DNA of 64,000 bases, taken from NCBI GenBank assembly GCA_002007465.1, contig LNAC01000777.1:574033-638032 (forward strand), read 5' to 3'. The stretch comes from Ailurus styani. Its lineage: Eukaryota > Chordata > Mammalia > Carnivora > Ailuridae. The notes beneath the pieces are model-generated. The model ran no database searches. It was not told the origin of the DNA and was given only the letters and a program-made list of their open reading frames with translations. Of the stretch, positions 33,798 through 44,625 are shown one piece after another. A program made the translations under genes and the position numbers. Position 1 is the stretch's first letter. Each line of letters begins with the position of its first letter.

Positions 33798-34212
33798 TAT
33801 ATGTGTGTATATATACACATATATATACACACATATACACACACTCTATAGTCTCTATATATACTATACATTTTATATACACTATATATATATATATACA
33901 CACACACTATACTCTATACTCTTCCTATATACTATACTATATACTATACTATACTCTATGTATGCACTACACTCTATACTCTCTTATACATATATATACA
34001 CACATATATGTATAGCATATATCACATCTTTATCCATTCATCAGTTGATGGACACTTGGGCTGTTTCTATAATTTAGCTACTGTGGACAATGCTGCTATA
34101 AACATTGTAGTGTATGTATCCTCTTAAATTAGTATTTTCATATTTTGGGGGTAAATACCTAGTAGTGTGATTGCTGGATCATAGGGTAGTTCTATTTTTA
34201 ATTTTTTGAGGA
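33516..34212 (-). mobile_element. Older L1 3' end, minus orientation, with large internal microsatellite
   Basis: Antisense old-type 3'UTR ('ggtgattcaacacttccatac', 'acacccaatgctcatcac', 'ctctggtaaccattggtttg'), a compound microsatellite, then antisense ORF2 end ('atccattcatcagttgatggacacttgggctg', 'tgtgattgctggatcatagggtagttc'). About 200 bases usually present between these parts are missing and replaced by the microsatellite. Confidence 0.88.
33713..34012. repeat. Compound (TC)n-(TA)n-(CA/TA)n microsatellite
   Basis: (TC)n to about 33752, (TA)n to about 33784, then mixed CACATA/TATA and ACTATA/CTATACTA units to about 34012. Open frames on both strands here are translations of simple repeat. 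Confidence 0.97.
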
Positions 34213-35627
34213 ACAGGAGATGCTTCCTTGAAATGATCAACAAAACTGATAAATCTCTCTAGCTAGATTCATAAACAAGAACAAGAACAACAACAGCAGC
34301 AACAGAGAGAATGAGAGAGAGGACTCAAATCAAAATCACAAGCGAAAGAGGATAAATAACAACCAACACCACAGAAATAAAAACAACTGTAACAAAATAT
34401 TAAGGAAAAATATATGTTAACAAATTGGACAACCTAGAAGAAATGAATAAATTCCTAGAAACATATAATCAACCAAAACTGAAGCAGAAAAAAAGAAAAT
34501 TTGAACAGATCAATTACTGGCAATAAAATTGAATCAGTAATGAAAAACTCCCAAGGAACAAAAGTTTAAACCAGATGGCTTCACAGGAAAATTATACCAA
34601 ACATTTAAAAAAGAGTAATACCTATTCTTCTCAAACTATTCAACAAAGTAAATGAGGAAGAAAAACTTCCAAATTCATTCTATGAGGCTGGTATTACCTT
34701 GATACCAAAGCCAAATACAGACACCACGAAAAAAGACAGCTACAGACCAATATATCTGATGAACATAGATGAGAGAATTCTCAACAAAATACAAGCAAAT
34801 TGAAGCCAATACTACGTTAAAAAATATAATTTGCCACCATCAAAAGGGATTTATTCCTGGGATGCAGAGGTGGTTCGATACTTAGAAATCAGTCAATGTG
34901 ATACATCATATCATTAAGAGAAAGGATAAAAACCATATGATCATTTCAATAGAAGCAGAAAAAGCATTTGACAAATTACAACATGGATTCATGATAAAAA
35001 AAACCCTTAACAAAATAGGTCTAGAAAGAACATACGTCAACATAATGAAGACCTTATATAAAAAGCACACAGTAAATATCATCCTCAAGAGGGAAAAACT
35101 GAGAACTTTTCCCCTAAGAACAGGAACAAGACAAGGATGTTCACTGTCACCACTTTTATTCAACACAGTACTGGAAGACCTAGCCACAGCAATCAGACAA
35201 CAGAAAGAAATAAAATGTATCTAATCAGTAAGGAAGAAGTAAAATTTTCACTATTTGCAGATAATATTATACTATATAGAGAAAACCCTAAAGGTTCCAC
35301 CAAAAAACTACTAGGACTGATAAATGAATTCAGAAAAATCACAATATAAAGTCAATGTACAGAAATATGTTTCATTTCTATACACTAATAATGAAGCAGC
35401 AGAAAGAGAAATTAAGAAAACAATACCATTTACAATTGTACCAAAAATAATAAAATACTTAGAAATAAACTTAACCAAAGCGGTAAAAGACCTATAGTCT
35501 GAAAACTATAAAACATCGTTGAAAGATATTCAAGATGAAACAAAGAAATGGAAAGACACCTCATTCTCATTATCTGGAAGAACAAATACTCTTAAAATGT
35601 CTATACTACCAAGAAATCTACAGATTT

Positions 35628-35819
35628 TTTTAAAAAGATTTTATTCATTTATTTGACAGAGAGAGATATCACAAGTAGGCTCAGAGGCAGGCAGAGAGAG
35701 AGGAGGGAGCAGGCTCCTTGCCGAACAGGGAGCCTGATGCAGGCCTCGATCCCAGAACCTTGAGATTATGACCTGAGCTGAAGGCAGAGGCTTTAAACCA
35801 CTGAGCCACTCAGGCACCC
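35628..35819 (-). mobile_element. CAN-type SINE (mustelid-like) in L1 ORF2, 16-bp target duplication
   Basis: Minus orientation with TTTTTAAAAAGATTTTATTC, 'atcacaagtaggctcagaggcaggcag', AGGCTCCTTGCCGAACAGGG and terminal CTCAGGCACCC. Flanked by AGAAATCTACAGATTT at 35612-35627 and 35820-35835. Splits the reverse transcriptase region of the older L1. Confidence 0.97.
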
Positions 35820-36333
35820 AGAAATCTACAGATTTAATGCAATCCTTATCAAAATACTAACAGCATTTTTAACAGAACTAGAACAAACAATTATGAAATT
35901 TGTATGGAGCCATGAAAGATCCTAAACTGCCAAAGCAATTTAAAAAAAGAAAAATTGGTGGTAACACAATTCCAGATTTCCAGTTATACTACAGAGCTGT
36001 GGTAATCAAAACCGTATGGTACTGGCACAAAAAATAGACATATAAATCAATGGGACAGAATAGAGAACCCAGAAATGGACCCTCAACTCTATGGTCAACT
36101 AATTTTCAACAAAGGAGGAGGGACTATGCAATGGGAAAAGTGTTTTCAACAAATGGTTTCAGGAAAACTGGTCAGCCACATGCAAAAGTGATGCAAAGTG
36201 CATCACTTTCTTCCATCACACATGAAAATAAACTCAAAATAGATTAAAGATATAAACATGAGACTTAAAATAGTAAAATTCCCAGACGAGAGCTCAGGCA
36301 GTAATTTCTCTGACACTGGCAGTAGCAATATTT

Positions 36334-36393
36334 ACTGAAAAAATAAATAAAAAATAAATATAAATAAATAAATAAAATTAAAAAATAAATAAA
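36334..36393 (+). repeat. A-rich (TAAA)n insertion in L1 ORF2
   Basis: ORF2 text 'gcagtagcaatattt' is interrupted by about 60 bases of AAATAAATA-type sequence, and resumes with 'aaatatttttctagatatgtttcctgaggc'. The repeated AATATTT on both sides suggests a short target duplication, so this may be a tail-only insertion. Confidence 0.65.
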
Positions 36394-36736
36394 AATATTT
36401 TTCTAGATATGTTTCCTGAGGCAAGGGAAATAAAAGCAAAAGTAAACTATTGGGACTACATCAAAATAAAAACCTCTGCATAACAAAGGAAACCATCAAC
36501 AAAACTAAAAGACAACATACAGAATACAAGAAGATATTTGCAAATAGCATACCTGATTAATATTCAAAATATTAAAAAAGATACCAGTCAACAACCAAAA
36601 TAATCCAATTAAAAAGTGGGCATAAGACATGAACAGACATTTCTCCAAAGAAGACCTCCAGATAGCCAAAAGACACATTAAAAGAGACTCAACATCACTG
36701 ATCACCAGGGAAATGCAAATCAAAACTACAGTGAGA

Positions 36737-36920
36737 GGGCGCCCGGGTGGCTCAGTTGGTTAAGCGACTGCCTTCAGCTCAGGTCATGATCCCGATAGTC
36801 CTGGGATCGAGTCCCACATCAGGTTCCCAGCTCCATGGGGAGTCTGCTTCTCCCTCTGACCTCTCCTCTCATTCTCTCTCTCTCTCTCTCAAATAAATAA
36901 ATAAAAATCTGAAAAAAAAA
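36737..36920 (+). mobile_element. CAN-type SINE in L1 ORF2, short target duplication
   Basis: Plus orientation: GGGCGCCCGGGTGGCTCAGT, GCTCAGGTCATGATCCCGAT, (TC)n, AAATAAATAAATAAAAATCT, poly(A). TACAGTGA at 36727-36734 and 36925-36932 marks the duplication. Confidence 0.95.
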
Positions 36921-37249
36921 GCCATACAGTGAAATATCTCTCATGCCTGTCAGAATGACTAAAATCACAACAACACAAGAAATAACAGGTATTGGTAAAG
37001 ATGTGGTAATGGAGCACTGTTGGTAGGAAAGCAAACTGGCGCAGCCACTGTGCAAAACAGTGTGGAGTTTTCTCCAAAAGTTAAAAATAGAACTACCCTT
37101 TGATCCAGTAATTGCACTATTATTTACCTGTAAAATACAAAAAAACTATATCAAAGTGGTATATGCACCCCAGAATAATTTACCATTGTCAAGTTATAGA
37201 AGCAACCCAAATGTCCATTGATAGATGAATAGATGAAGAAGATGTGGTA

Positions 37250-38364
37250 CAGCAACTTCTTTCAAGACACATCTCCAAAGGCAAGGGAAACAAAAGCGAA
37301 AATGTACTTCTGGCACTTCATCAAGATAAAAAGCTTCTGCACAGCAAAGTAAACAGTCAACACAACAAAGGCAACCCACAGAATGGGAGAAGATATTCGC
37401 AAATGACACCACAGACAAAGGGCCGATATCCAGTATCTATAAAGAACTTCTCAAACTCAATACCCCAAAACCAGATAATCAAGTCAAAAAATGGGCAGAA
37501 GACAGGAACAGATACTTCTCCAATGAAGACATACAAGTGGCTAACAGACATATGAAAAAATGTTCATCATCATTAGCCGTCAAGGAAATTCAAATCAAAC
37601 CACATTGAGATACCACCTTACACTAGTTAGAATGGCAAAAATTAACAAGGCAAGAAACAAATGTTGGAGAGGATGTGGAGAAAGGGAACCCTCTTACACT
37701 GTTGGTGGAAATGCAAGTTGGTGCAGCCGCTTTGGAAAACAGTGTGGAAGTTCCTCAAAAAACTAAAAATAGAGCTGCCCAAAGACCAAAATACAGGTGT
37801 AGTGAAAAGAAGGGCCATATGTTCATAGAAGCAAAGTCACAATCGCCAAACTGTGGAAGGAGCCAAGATACCCTTCAACAGACTAATGGATAAAGAAGAT
37901 GTGATCCATATATTCTACAATGGAATATTACTCAGCCATCAGAAAGGATGAATACCCAACTTTTGCATCAACATGAATGGGACTGGAAGAAATTATGCTG
38001 AGTGAAATAAGCAGAGAAAGTCAATTGTCATATGGTTTCACTTACTTGTGGAACATAAGGAATAGCATGGAGGACATTAGGAGAAAGAAAGGAAAAGAGA
38101 AGGAGTTGAAATCAGAGGGAGAGCCAAACCCTCTGTGGACTCTGAGAAACCAACAGAGGGTTTTATAGGGGAGGAGGGGGAGGGGATGGGTGAGCTTGGT
38201 GGAAAAAAGGGTATTAAGGGTATTAAGGGTATTAAGGGTATTAAGGAGGGCATGTATTGCATGGAGCACTGGGTGTTATACGTAAACAATGAATCATGGA
38301 ACGCTATATCAAAAACTAATGATGTACTATATGGTGACTAACATAACATTATTAAAAAAAAAGA
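37250..38364 (+). mobile_element. Younger L1 3' part (ORF2 C-terminus plus 3'UTR) nested in the older L1
   Basis: Begins at AACTTCTTTCAAGACACATC, with the ORF2 C-terminal text ('catcaagataaaaagcttctgc', 'atgggcagaagac', 'gagaaagggaaccctcttacactgttgg'), then 3'UTR with 'gagaaccaacagagggtt'-like text, a 9-bp tandem repeat at 38212-38246, and 'gagcactgggtgttatac', ending in a poly(A)/AAAAAG tail. The host L1 lacks about 180 bases expected across the insertion site. Confidence 0.92.
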
Positions 38365-38605
38365 AAAAGAAAAAAGAGAGAGACAAACCAAGAAATAGGC
38401 TCTTAACTATAGAAAACAAACTGATGGTTACCAGAGGGGAGGTGGATAGAAGAATGAATGAAATCGGTAATGGGGGTTAAAGAGAACACTTACCATGATG
38501 AGCACTGAGTAATATAAAATTGTTGAATCACTATATTGTACACCTGAAACTAATACAACACTGTGTGTTCACTATACTGATATTAAAATAAAAAAATTTA
38601 ATAAA
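38365..38605 (+). repeat. 3'UTR of the older L1
   Basis: 'agagacaaaccaagaaataggctcttaactatagaaaacaaactgatggttaccagagggg' to 'gttgaatcactatattgtacacctgaaac', A-rich end. It is the old-type 3'UTR, distinct from that of the younger nested copies, and completes the L1 that begins at 29619. Confidence 0.88.
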
Positions 38606-38717
38606 AAATGTTCTGTATCTTCATCTGGATGTTTTTTATGTGGGTACATGCTTCCATATAAGTTTTCCAGCAGTATATTTATGATTTGTACATGTTATAT
38701 AAATACCATAGTAAAAA

Positions 38718-38946
38718 GGGGCACCTGGGTAGCTCAGTCAGTTAAGATGAGCCTTCAGCTCAGGTCATGATCCCAGGGTCCTGGGATCAAGCCCTGTGTT
38801 GGGCTTCCTGCTCAGTAGGGAGTCTACTTCTTCCCTCCCCTGCGGCCCATCCCCACTGCTCATGCTCTCTTTCACGTGCTCACTCTCTCTCTCTCTCTCT
38901 CAAATAAATAAATAAATAAATACATAAATACATAAAATCTTTAAAA
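38718..38946 (+). mobile_element. CAN-type SINE
   Basis: Plus orientation: GGGCACCTGGGTAGCTCAGT, GCTCAGGTCATGATCCCAGG, GGGCTTCCTGCTCAGTAGGG, (TC)n at 38884-38900, (AAAT)n/(ACAT)n tail. Flanks AAATACCATAGTAAAAAG and AAATACCTCAATAAAAGAG are a decayed duplication. Confidence 0.94.
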
Positions 38947-38962
38947 AATACCTCAATAAAAG

Positions 38963-39284
38963 AGGAACAAAATAAATGTCAAAAAAAGGAAGATGGCAGA
39001 TCATGAAGGATCTTTATGTCATGTGAAGACTTTCCAGCTTTATACAGAAATATCCGGAGAAAAAGTTAGAGTTTTCTGCCAATGAAGTGACAGAACCAGA
39101 TTTTGTTACACAGAATGTCCTGTGATTTCCCAGCATGGTAGATATCTTTCTGAGTTTCTTGACTTATATTTTCATATTGGCAGTATTTCTTTACTGGCCA
39201 AGCTTAATTTTATACATTGATTTTTTTTTTAGTTATCTATTCATGAAAAGGTGGAATTTTTAGAACTTTGCCCCAGTTTCTTCG
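38963..39284. other. Unassigned non-coding stretch
   Basis: No repeat or exon recognised. Confidence 0.5.
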
Positions 39285-39535
39285 TACAGCGGTAGAACAC
39301 AGCCTTTGAATGTAGACAGACCTTGTCTGAGGTCCAGCTCTGTTACTGACTAGCTCTAAGACTACAGGCAAACTCTTTAACCTCTCTGAGGTTGGATTGC
39401 TACACCTAAAAATTAAGGATGAAATAAGGCTGTCATAGGATTGTTGTAAGGATTAGATTTTATAACACACGAGAAGTGCTTAGCACAGTGACGGAATCAT
39501 ACAGGTGCTCAATGAAGTGGTCATTATTGTTAATG
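39285..39535 (+). repeat. MIR
   Basis: Near full-length MIR in plus orientation: 'agcctttgaatgtagacagacc', 'gtccagctctgttactgactagctctaagac', 'caaactctttaacctctctgaggtt', 'ataaggctgtcataggattgttgtaaggattagatt', 'agaagtgcttagcacagtgacgg'. Confidence 0.88.
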
Positions 39536-40274
39536 TTGTTAAAGTGAACTTTAACGTCTTCTCTAGCAAGAAGTCCAATTCAGTCCCTCTAGCATTTAGT
39601 AAGAACTTGTCTTTTACAGGGGTCCCACCCTGGGGGAACATTCGAAGATGGAAAATCCCTAATTACCATCTTCAAAGAATTCAGTCTAAAGTTTAATCAC
39701 CATTATTTCCTACTTTATATTTATTTGTATGTGGTACTCACCCCCTTCACCATTCAGGGGAAATATTTTTAAAGGTTTTTCCAATCTTTTTGGATTTGGG
39801 GAGATTTTTGGTCTGTGGTGATGGGGCTTTCTCACTCTATGTTGCCATCTGGAACTCTTTGTTCAGGCTTGGTCAGAGAAAAACAACACACTAACTTAGG
39901 AAAATAACATTTGGCAGGAACTTGGCAACAATAACCCCTTTGTTGCCAGAATCCTTGTTCACAGTGTGGGTGGCTCAGATGGCACTTAATTAAATGCATT
40001 TTTCTATAAATTCTCAGCAGTATGCTTATTTTTACTGGTGGCTAATAACTACCCTATCTCTAAGGCAACAAAATTTCACAGCTTGCAGAATAGGGAAATC
40101 AGCATGTATAAATAACATGTTGCTTTTGTTAGTACACAGCCAAATTCCTCATCATTCTCAAGTGACATTGGATTTATCTATTACTTTTTCCCCACTTAGT
40201 CTTTGTCATTCAGTACTTTGTTCCTAACTGATAGACCAATATACCTATATAATTTCTAAGAACCCTACTATTTT
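39536..40274. other. Unassigned stretch with a symmetrical SOX-like site
   Basis: Unique-looking sequence. It contains the inverted repeat at 39923-39948 and AT-rich homeodomain-like sites just downstream (see findings). Confidence 0.45.
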
Positions 40275-40500
40275 GAGTGACAACTACAAGTCATGCACTG
40301 TACTCCAAACTTCATATTTATTACCTAGTTTAATCTTCACAACTCTTTGAGGTAGGCATTAGTAATCTCATTTTTAAAAAATCGAGTAAATAAAGCTTAA
40401 AGTAGTTAAGCTCAAAGTCATTCAGCTGGAAAGTGACAGTTGTGAAGATTTCATCTGAAAGATCTGCATGATACTAAAGCCCATGATCTTTCCCTCATAC
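40275..40500 (-). repeat. MIR
   Basis: Antisense MIR: 'catatttattacctagtttaatcttcacaactctttgaggtaggc', 'agtaatctcatttttaaaaaatcgagtaaa', 'gctcaaagtcattcagctggaaagtgacag', 'ctaaagcccatgatctttcc'. Confidence 0.8.
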
Positions 40501-41259
40501 TTTGTGGACTTTATTAAGAAAAGGTACTATCTGGTTTTCAGATAGTCTAGACTTAGCTCTCATCAGCTAATGCATCTCTAGAAAGTTATTTATGCATCTA
40601 TTCAGCTCCACACCTCACCCTTTTCTGTCTAAAGCAGGAACATTGGGACCATAATGCAGAAAGGGAGAGGACAAGGTCTTCCCCCCATTTCTCAGCTACT
40701 GCGTGATGCTAGGTAAAATATTTACATTTATTTTTCTCATGTTTTTAATTACCAAAAAGTTACTTACATAAAGACATAGTTTCTTATGCCTGGCATTTAA
40801 TATATTTGAGGACCAAGGCAAAAGCTGGGTGAAAATTGCAAATTGGAACAAGGAAAAATAAGAGCAAGGGAAAATAAGCATTAGTTGCTTGCCCTTAAAA
40901 ATACCTTATGGTTTCCTATCTTGTCTGTTTCCTTGCAGGTATAACCCATAGCCTAGTGGGAAGAGGCATTATGTTAGCAGAGAAATGTATCGCACAAATA
41001 AGGTTTTTCTATATTTGCAGCTTTGGCTTCTATGATACATTCAATAGATTTAACTAAATATCTTTTTAGCCTTCATTTAAAAAGATATTTTTCTAGGTCT
41101 AGAATTTGGAAAGCATTTCTTTGAGCATTTGAAAAATGCCCAAAAAAATGCTATTCCATTATCTTTTGGATTCTATTGTTTCTTTTAAAAAGTCAGCTGT
41201 AAATATAATTGTTGTTGCCTTAACTGTGATGTGTCTTCCTCTTTAATACTTCCGGCCCT
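40501..41259. other. Unassigned non-coding stretch
   Basis: No repeat or exon recognised. Confidence 0.5.
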
Positions 41260-41274
41260 CATCCTGGGCTTTTT

Positions 41275-41568
41275 TTTTTTTTTAAATTTTATTTTTATTA
41301 TTTGCCCAAGGGGTACAGGTCTGTGAATCATCAGGCTTACATCTTTCACAGCATTCACCAAAGCACAAACCCTCCCCAATGTCCATAACCCATCCACCCT
41401 ATCCCTACCCTCCCACCCCCCAGTAACCCTCAGTTTGTTTTATGAGATTAGAAGTCTCTTATGGTTTGTCTCCTTCCCCATCCCATCTTGTTTCATTATT
41501 TTTCCCTCCCTACCCCCCACAACTGGAATATTATGCAGCTATCAAAAGAAACGAAATCTTGCCATTCG
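41275..41568 (-). mobile_element. Young L1 3' end with 5' inversion, 15-bp target duplication
   Basis: Poly(T), then antisense 3'UTR text (GGGGTACAGGTCTGTGAATC, CCCCAGTAACCCTCAGTTTG) to about 41518, then plus-strand L1 text (GGAATATTATGCAGCTATCA, CGAAATCTTGCCATTCG) to 41568. Flanked by CATCCTGGGCTTTTT at 41260-41274 and 41569-41583. Nearly identical in the shared part to the L1 at 9235-9437. Confidence 0.95.
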
Positions 41569-41639
41569 CATCCTGGGCTTTTTAAAAGATTTCTCTTTGT
41601 TTTGGTTGTCAGCATGCTGATTTATGATGTTTTCAGCAT

Positions 41640-42960
41640 GATGTAACTCTGATGTACCTAAATATGTCTTTTCCCATTTGTATTTATCCTGTTTCAAATT
41701 TGTAGAGTTCCTTAATTCTGTGAATTAACGTTTTTATCATTTTGGGAATTTCTGGGACAATCCCTTTTCCAATATTGCTTCTGTTCCTTTCTCTCTCTCT
41801 TCTCCTGGAACTCCAATTACATATATGCTAGACCTTTCCACCAGGTTATATATTTCTTCTTGTCTTATATTTATTTTCCATCACTTTTTTTCCCTCTTTG
41901 TCTATTAACCTGTTTTCTAATTCACTAATTCTCTCCACTATTTTATTTATTTCATTGTTGAGTACATTTTGTAATTCTTTTGATAACTATATTTTTCATT
42001 TTTAGCATCTTCATTTTTCATAAATTTTAAAAATATACATTCTCCATCTTTGTCATCTCTTCTCTTGACTGTATTAATCATAGTTACTTAAAAATTCTAT
42101 CTATTAACAACAATATCTAGATTACCTGTGTGTCTGTTTCTTTTGTCTACACTTGTGTCCTGGTTTTCATTCATTTGGTCCTATTTATTATCATACCAGA
42201 TAAATTTATGATTGAAGTCTGGATATTGTGTATAAAAATTATAGATTCTCTGAATTATGTTATCTTCGGTCAGAGAGAATTTACTTTTCTTCTAACAGAC
42301 ATAAATATAGATCGCCTTCATCCAATAAGGGATTGAGAGGCTTCATGTCTTTGTGTAGGCCAGTCTATTTCTAGTTTTTTCTTACTACCAGGGCCTAGCT
42401 CCTTAGGTGTCTATTTTTTCCTCTCTGGTACCATGAGTTTTCAAAAACTCTGCCAAGTTTTGTGGCCTCTTAGCTGACACTCTCCTATTGGCTTCTTGGA
42501 TTCTCACGGTACACAGGTTAGGAACTGACAAATATCTCAAGGTGAAATTCCATGTAAAATGTTGTGCTCATTAATCTGTGGTTTCTGTTTCTCTAAATTC
42601 TTGACTTCTCCAGTATTATTACCTTTTAGTTCTTGGACTCCAATTTCATCTCTGCTGTGCTATGACAACTGATGAAAGCTCTGAGTCTCTGATTTCTGCT
42701 TCTGCTGAAGTGTTGCTTAAGATATAACAAATGTGTCAAGAGGAAACACAAGGAAAAATGTTGAACTCACCTGTGTTTTCTTTTTCTCTGAGATCTTAAC
42801 CCTCGAATCCCATCTGACTCGGTTGCTATTTATTATCTTTCAACAACTCATTTTGTATATTTTTCCGCTTTTATAGTTCTCAGCAAGATGGTTGGATTGA
42901 TGTAAGCTATTCCATAAGAGTCAGAAATGAACATCTGATATCAACAATTTTGAGATAAAA
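41640..42960 (-). repeat. Ancient L1M/HAL1-like 5' and ORF1-region sequence
   Basis: 'tccaatattgcttctgttcctttctctctctcttctcctggaactccaattacatatatgctagacc' and 'tggatattgtgtataaaaattatagattctctgaattatgttatcttcggtcagagag' are typical antisense text of the 5' part of ancient L1-type elements. Very diverged. Boundaries approximate. Confidence 0.65.
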
Positions 42961-44535
42961 GTTCCATTTCTTTTCTTTGGTCTCATATTCAGATAATGAA
43001 ATCCATGTTCATTCAGTCATAGTACTGAAATTAAAATGAGAAAAACTAGGTTTCATTTCCAGAATAAAGAGCAAAGTGTTTTGTGATGATAGGTCTTATT
43101 CTCTCAACTCTGTAAAACAGGCATACTATCTCATCTATATAATTATCATGGCTACTGAAAATATTTCAAAGATATATAGACAGATTTTTCTGAAAAAAAA
43201 AAAAAGCTTTCTTATTACTCTTCCTCATTCCCTTATGAGTTAGTTCCGTGCAAGAATTGAGAAATGAATTCTCTTTTTTTGAGAAATGAATCCTTAATTA
43301 AAAATCTTACTATAACAACCAGCAGTAGCAATCACCCTTGCACTGTGTCATGCTCATGTTCACAATCTATCCACTCAGCAAAGAAAACTGAAAAAGGAAA
43401 TGAACAGATGAGAACTCAGGGTGAGACTATAGTCAGAGTGCAACTTGTATTGAATTTATAATATCTTGATATGCCTTGGTTTGCACTAGAAATAGTGCAA
43501 GATTTGAAATAGATTTCAAGATGTTTTCTAAGAGGAAAGAGAAATACATTTATTTATAGAGGCAAGTCTTATCTAGATCATCTGTGATCATTTCACATGC
43601 CACAAAAAGTTATAAGAGTAGATGAGTGCCTGTTAATTTGAGCACTGCTAAGCACATAAATAGGTGAGCCATTAATATACACAATCCTTGGTCATTTCAG
43701 TAAGCCAAAATTGAGTCAACTTTTTTCTAGGCTAACCTAATCTTAAAATAACACTTTCATCTTTTATTAATAGGCTAGTTATTATCTAATGTTTTGCTGT
43801 GGGTTCAGGGCTCCAGAAAAAAATCATGCTTTGATTATAGGGTGGTTCAAGTTGTGTTGACTCATTCAGAATGGGACTGGGCAAAGTTGTGGTCTGTCCC
43901 AGGTCTTAGCTGGGATAGGGCTCATCAAACCTCAGTCCATGCAGGAGGTGGTACAGAAATTCCTGTAGCTGATCTGGCAAGAGGCACAGTGTGGTTATAG
44001 CAGGCGAGGGATTAAACCACTTGAAAAATATTTTTTCTTTCTTCTAGTCTCACTAAGAGATTTTGTCCCTTTATAATCTATACCATGAACTAGAAGGAAA
44101 ATCAAAATGTCCTAGAGATTAACCTCAGAGTAGATATACACCTTACACCTCTAAGTTCAGCAGGCTTCCATTCATTTAAAAAAATCTTTCTGAGTTTAGG
44201 GAATTTATGTCCCTCTCATTTTGACAAAATCTTGTGGACTTTTTTTTTTTTGCATTTAAGAGCATTCAAGAGAACCCAAGTTACTATTATTTTAATTTGA
44301 AGTTGCATAAATAAAAAGGAAAGAGCAGGGACCTATAGAGGTCCAGCTCAACCTTAGGGAAACACAGATGTTATATAGTATATGATAACTTCAGGGGTCA
44401 AGTTACATTATCATTCATCCAGCAGGTACATGCCTATAGTTTCCTGTGCTAGGACTTGAAGACTATGGTCAGGAGCTTTCCTATGGCTCCACTCCTCTAG
44501 CTATCCTAACACTACTAACACACATCTCTTTATTC
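42961..44535. other. Unassigned stretch
   Basis: AT-rich, no repeat named. A poly(A) run at 43192-43205 has no recognisable body attached. Open frames are short. Confidence 0.5.
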
Positions 44536-44625
44536 TTAAGTCAGTCATTAAGTAGGTATTTATTGAACACCTACATATGAGCCAGTGATGGTCCTAGGTA
44601 CCAGGGATTCACAGGCATGCATATA
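44536..44625 (-). repeat. L2 3' end fragment
   Basis: 'gtcagtcattaagtaggtatttattgaacacctacatatgagccagtgatggtcctaggtaccagggattcacagg' is the antisense L2 3' terminus. Confidence 0.8.

Larger units (their letters stand above)
31990..37115 (+). pseudogene. L1 ORF2 remnant (endonuclease and reverse transcriptase), multiply interrupted
   Basis: ORF2 encodes the endonuclease/reverse transcriptase. The endonuclease part retains QETDFRPKDTYTLEVRGRR (QETH-type motif with His replaced by Asp) and AGVSVFISDK. The reverse transcriptase part at 34898-35349 retains [12 protein letters not shown] (usual IDAEKAFD, catalytic Asp replaced), [18 protein letters not shown], and FADN in place of FADD. Stops, frameshifts and inserted L1, SINE and A-rich sequences make it non-functional. 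Confidence 0.9.
29619..38605 (+). mobile_element. Decayed, essentially complete older L1 with nested insertions
   Basis: All parts of an L1 occur in order on the plus strand: 5'UTR from about 29619, ORF1 (30739-31680), ORF2 (about 31990-37115 plus), and an old-type 3'UTR (38365-38605). Removing the later insertions (32985-33118, 33183-34212, 35628-35819, an A-rich run near 36335-36393, 36737-36920, 37250-38364) leaves roughly 6 kb, the size expected for a full L1. No clear terminal target duplication was found, in keeping with age. Confidence 0.88.

Noticed and set aside
33615..34077. Arg/Glu- and Tyr/Ile-rich proteins
   Set aside because: Translations of (TC)n and (TA)n microsatellite on both strands.
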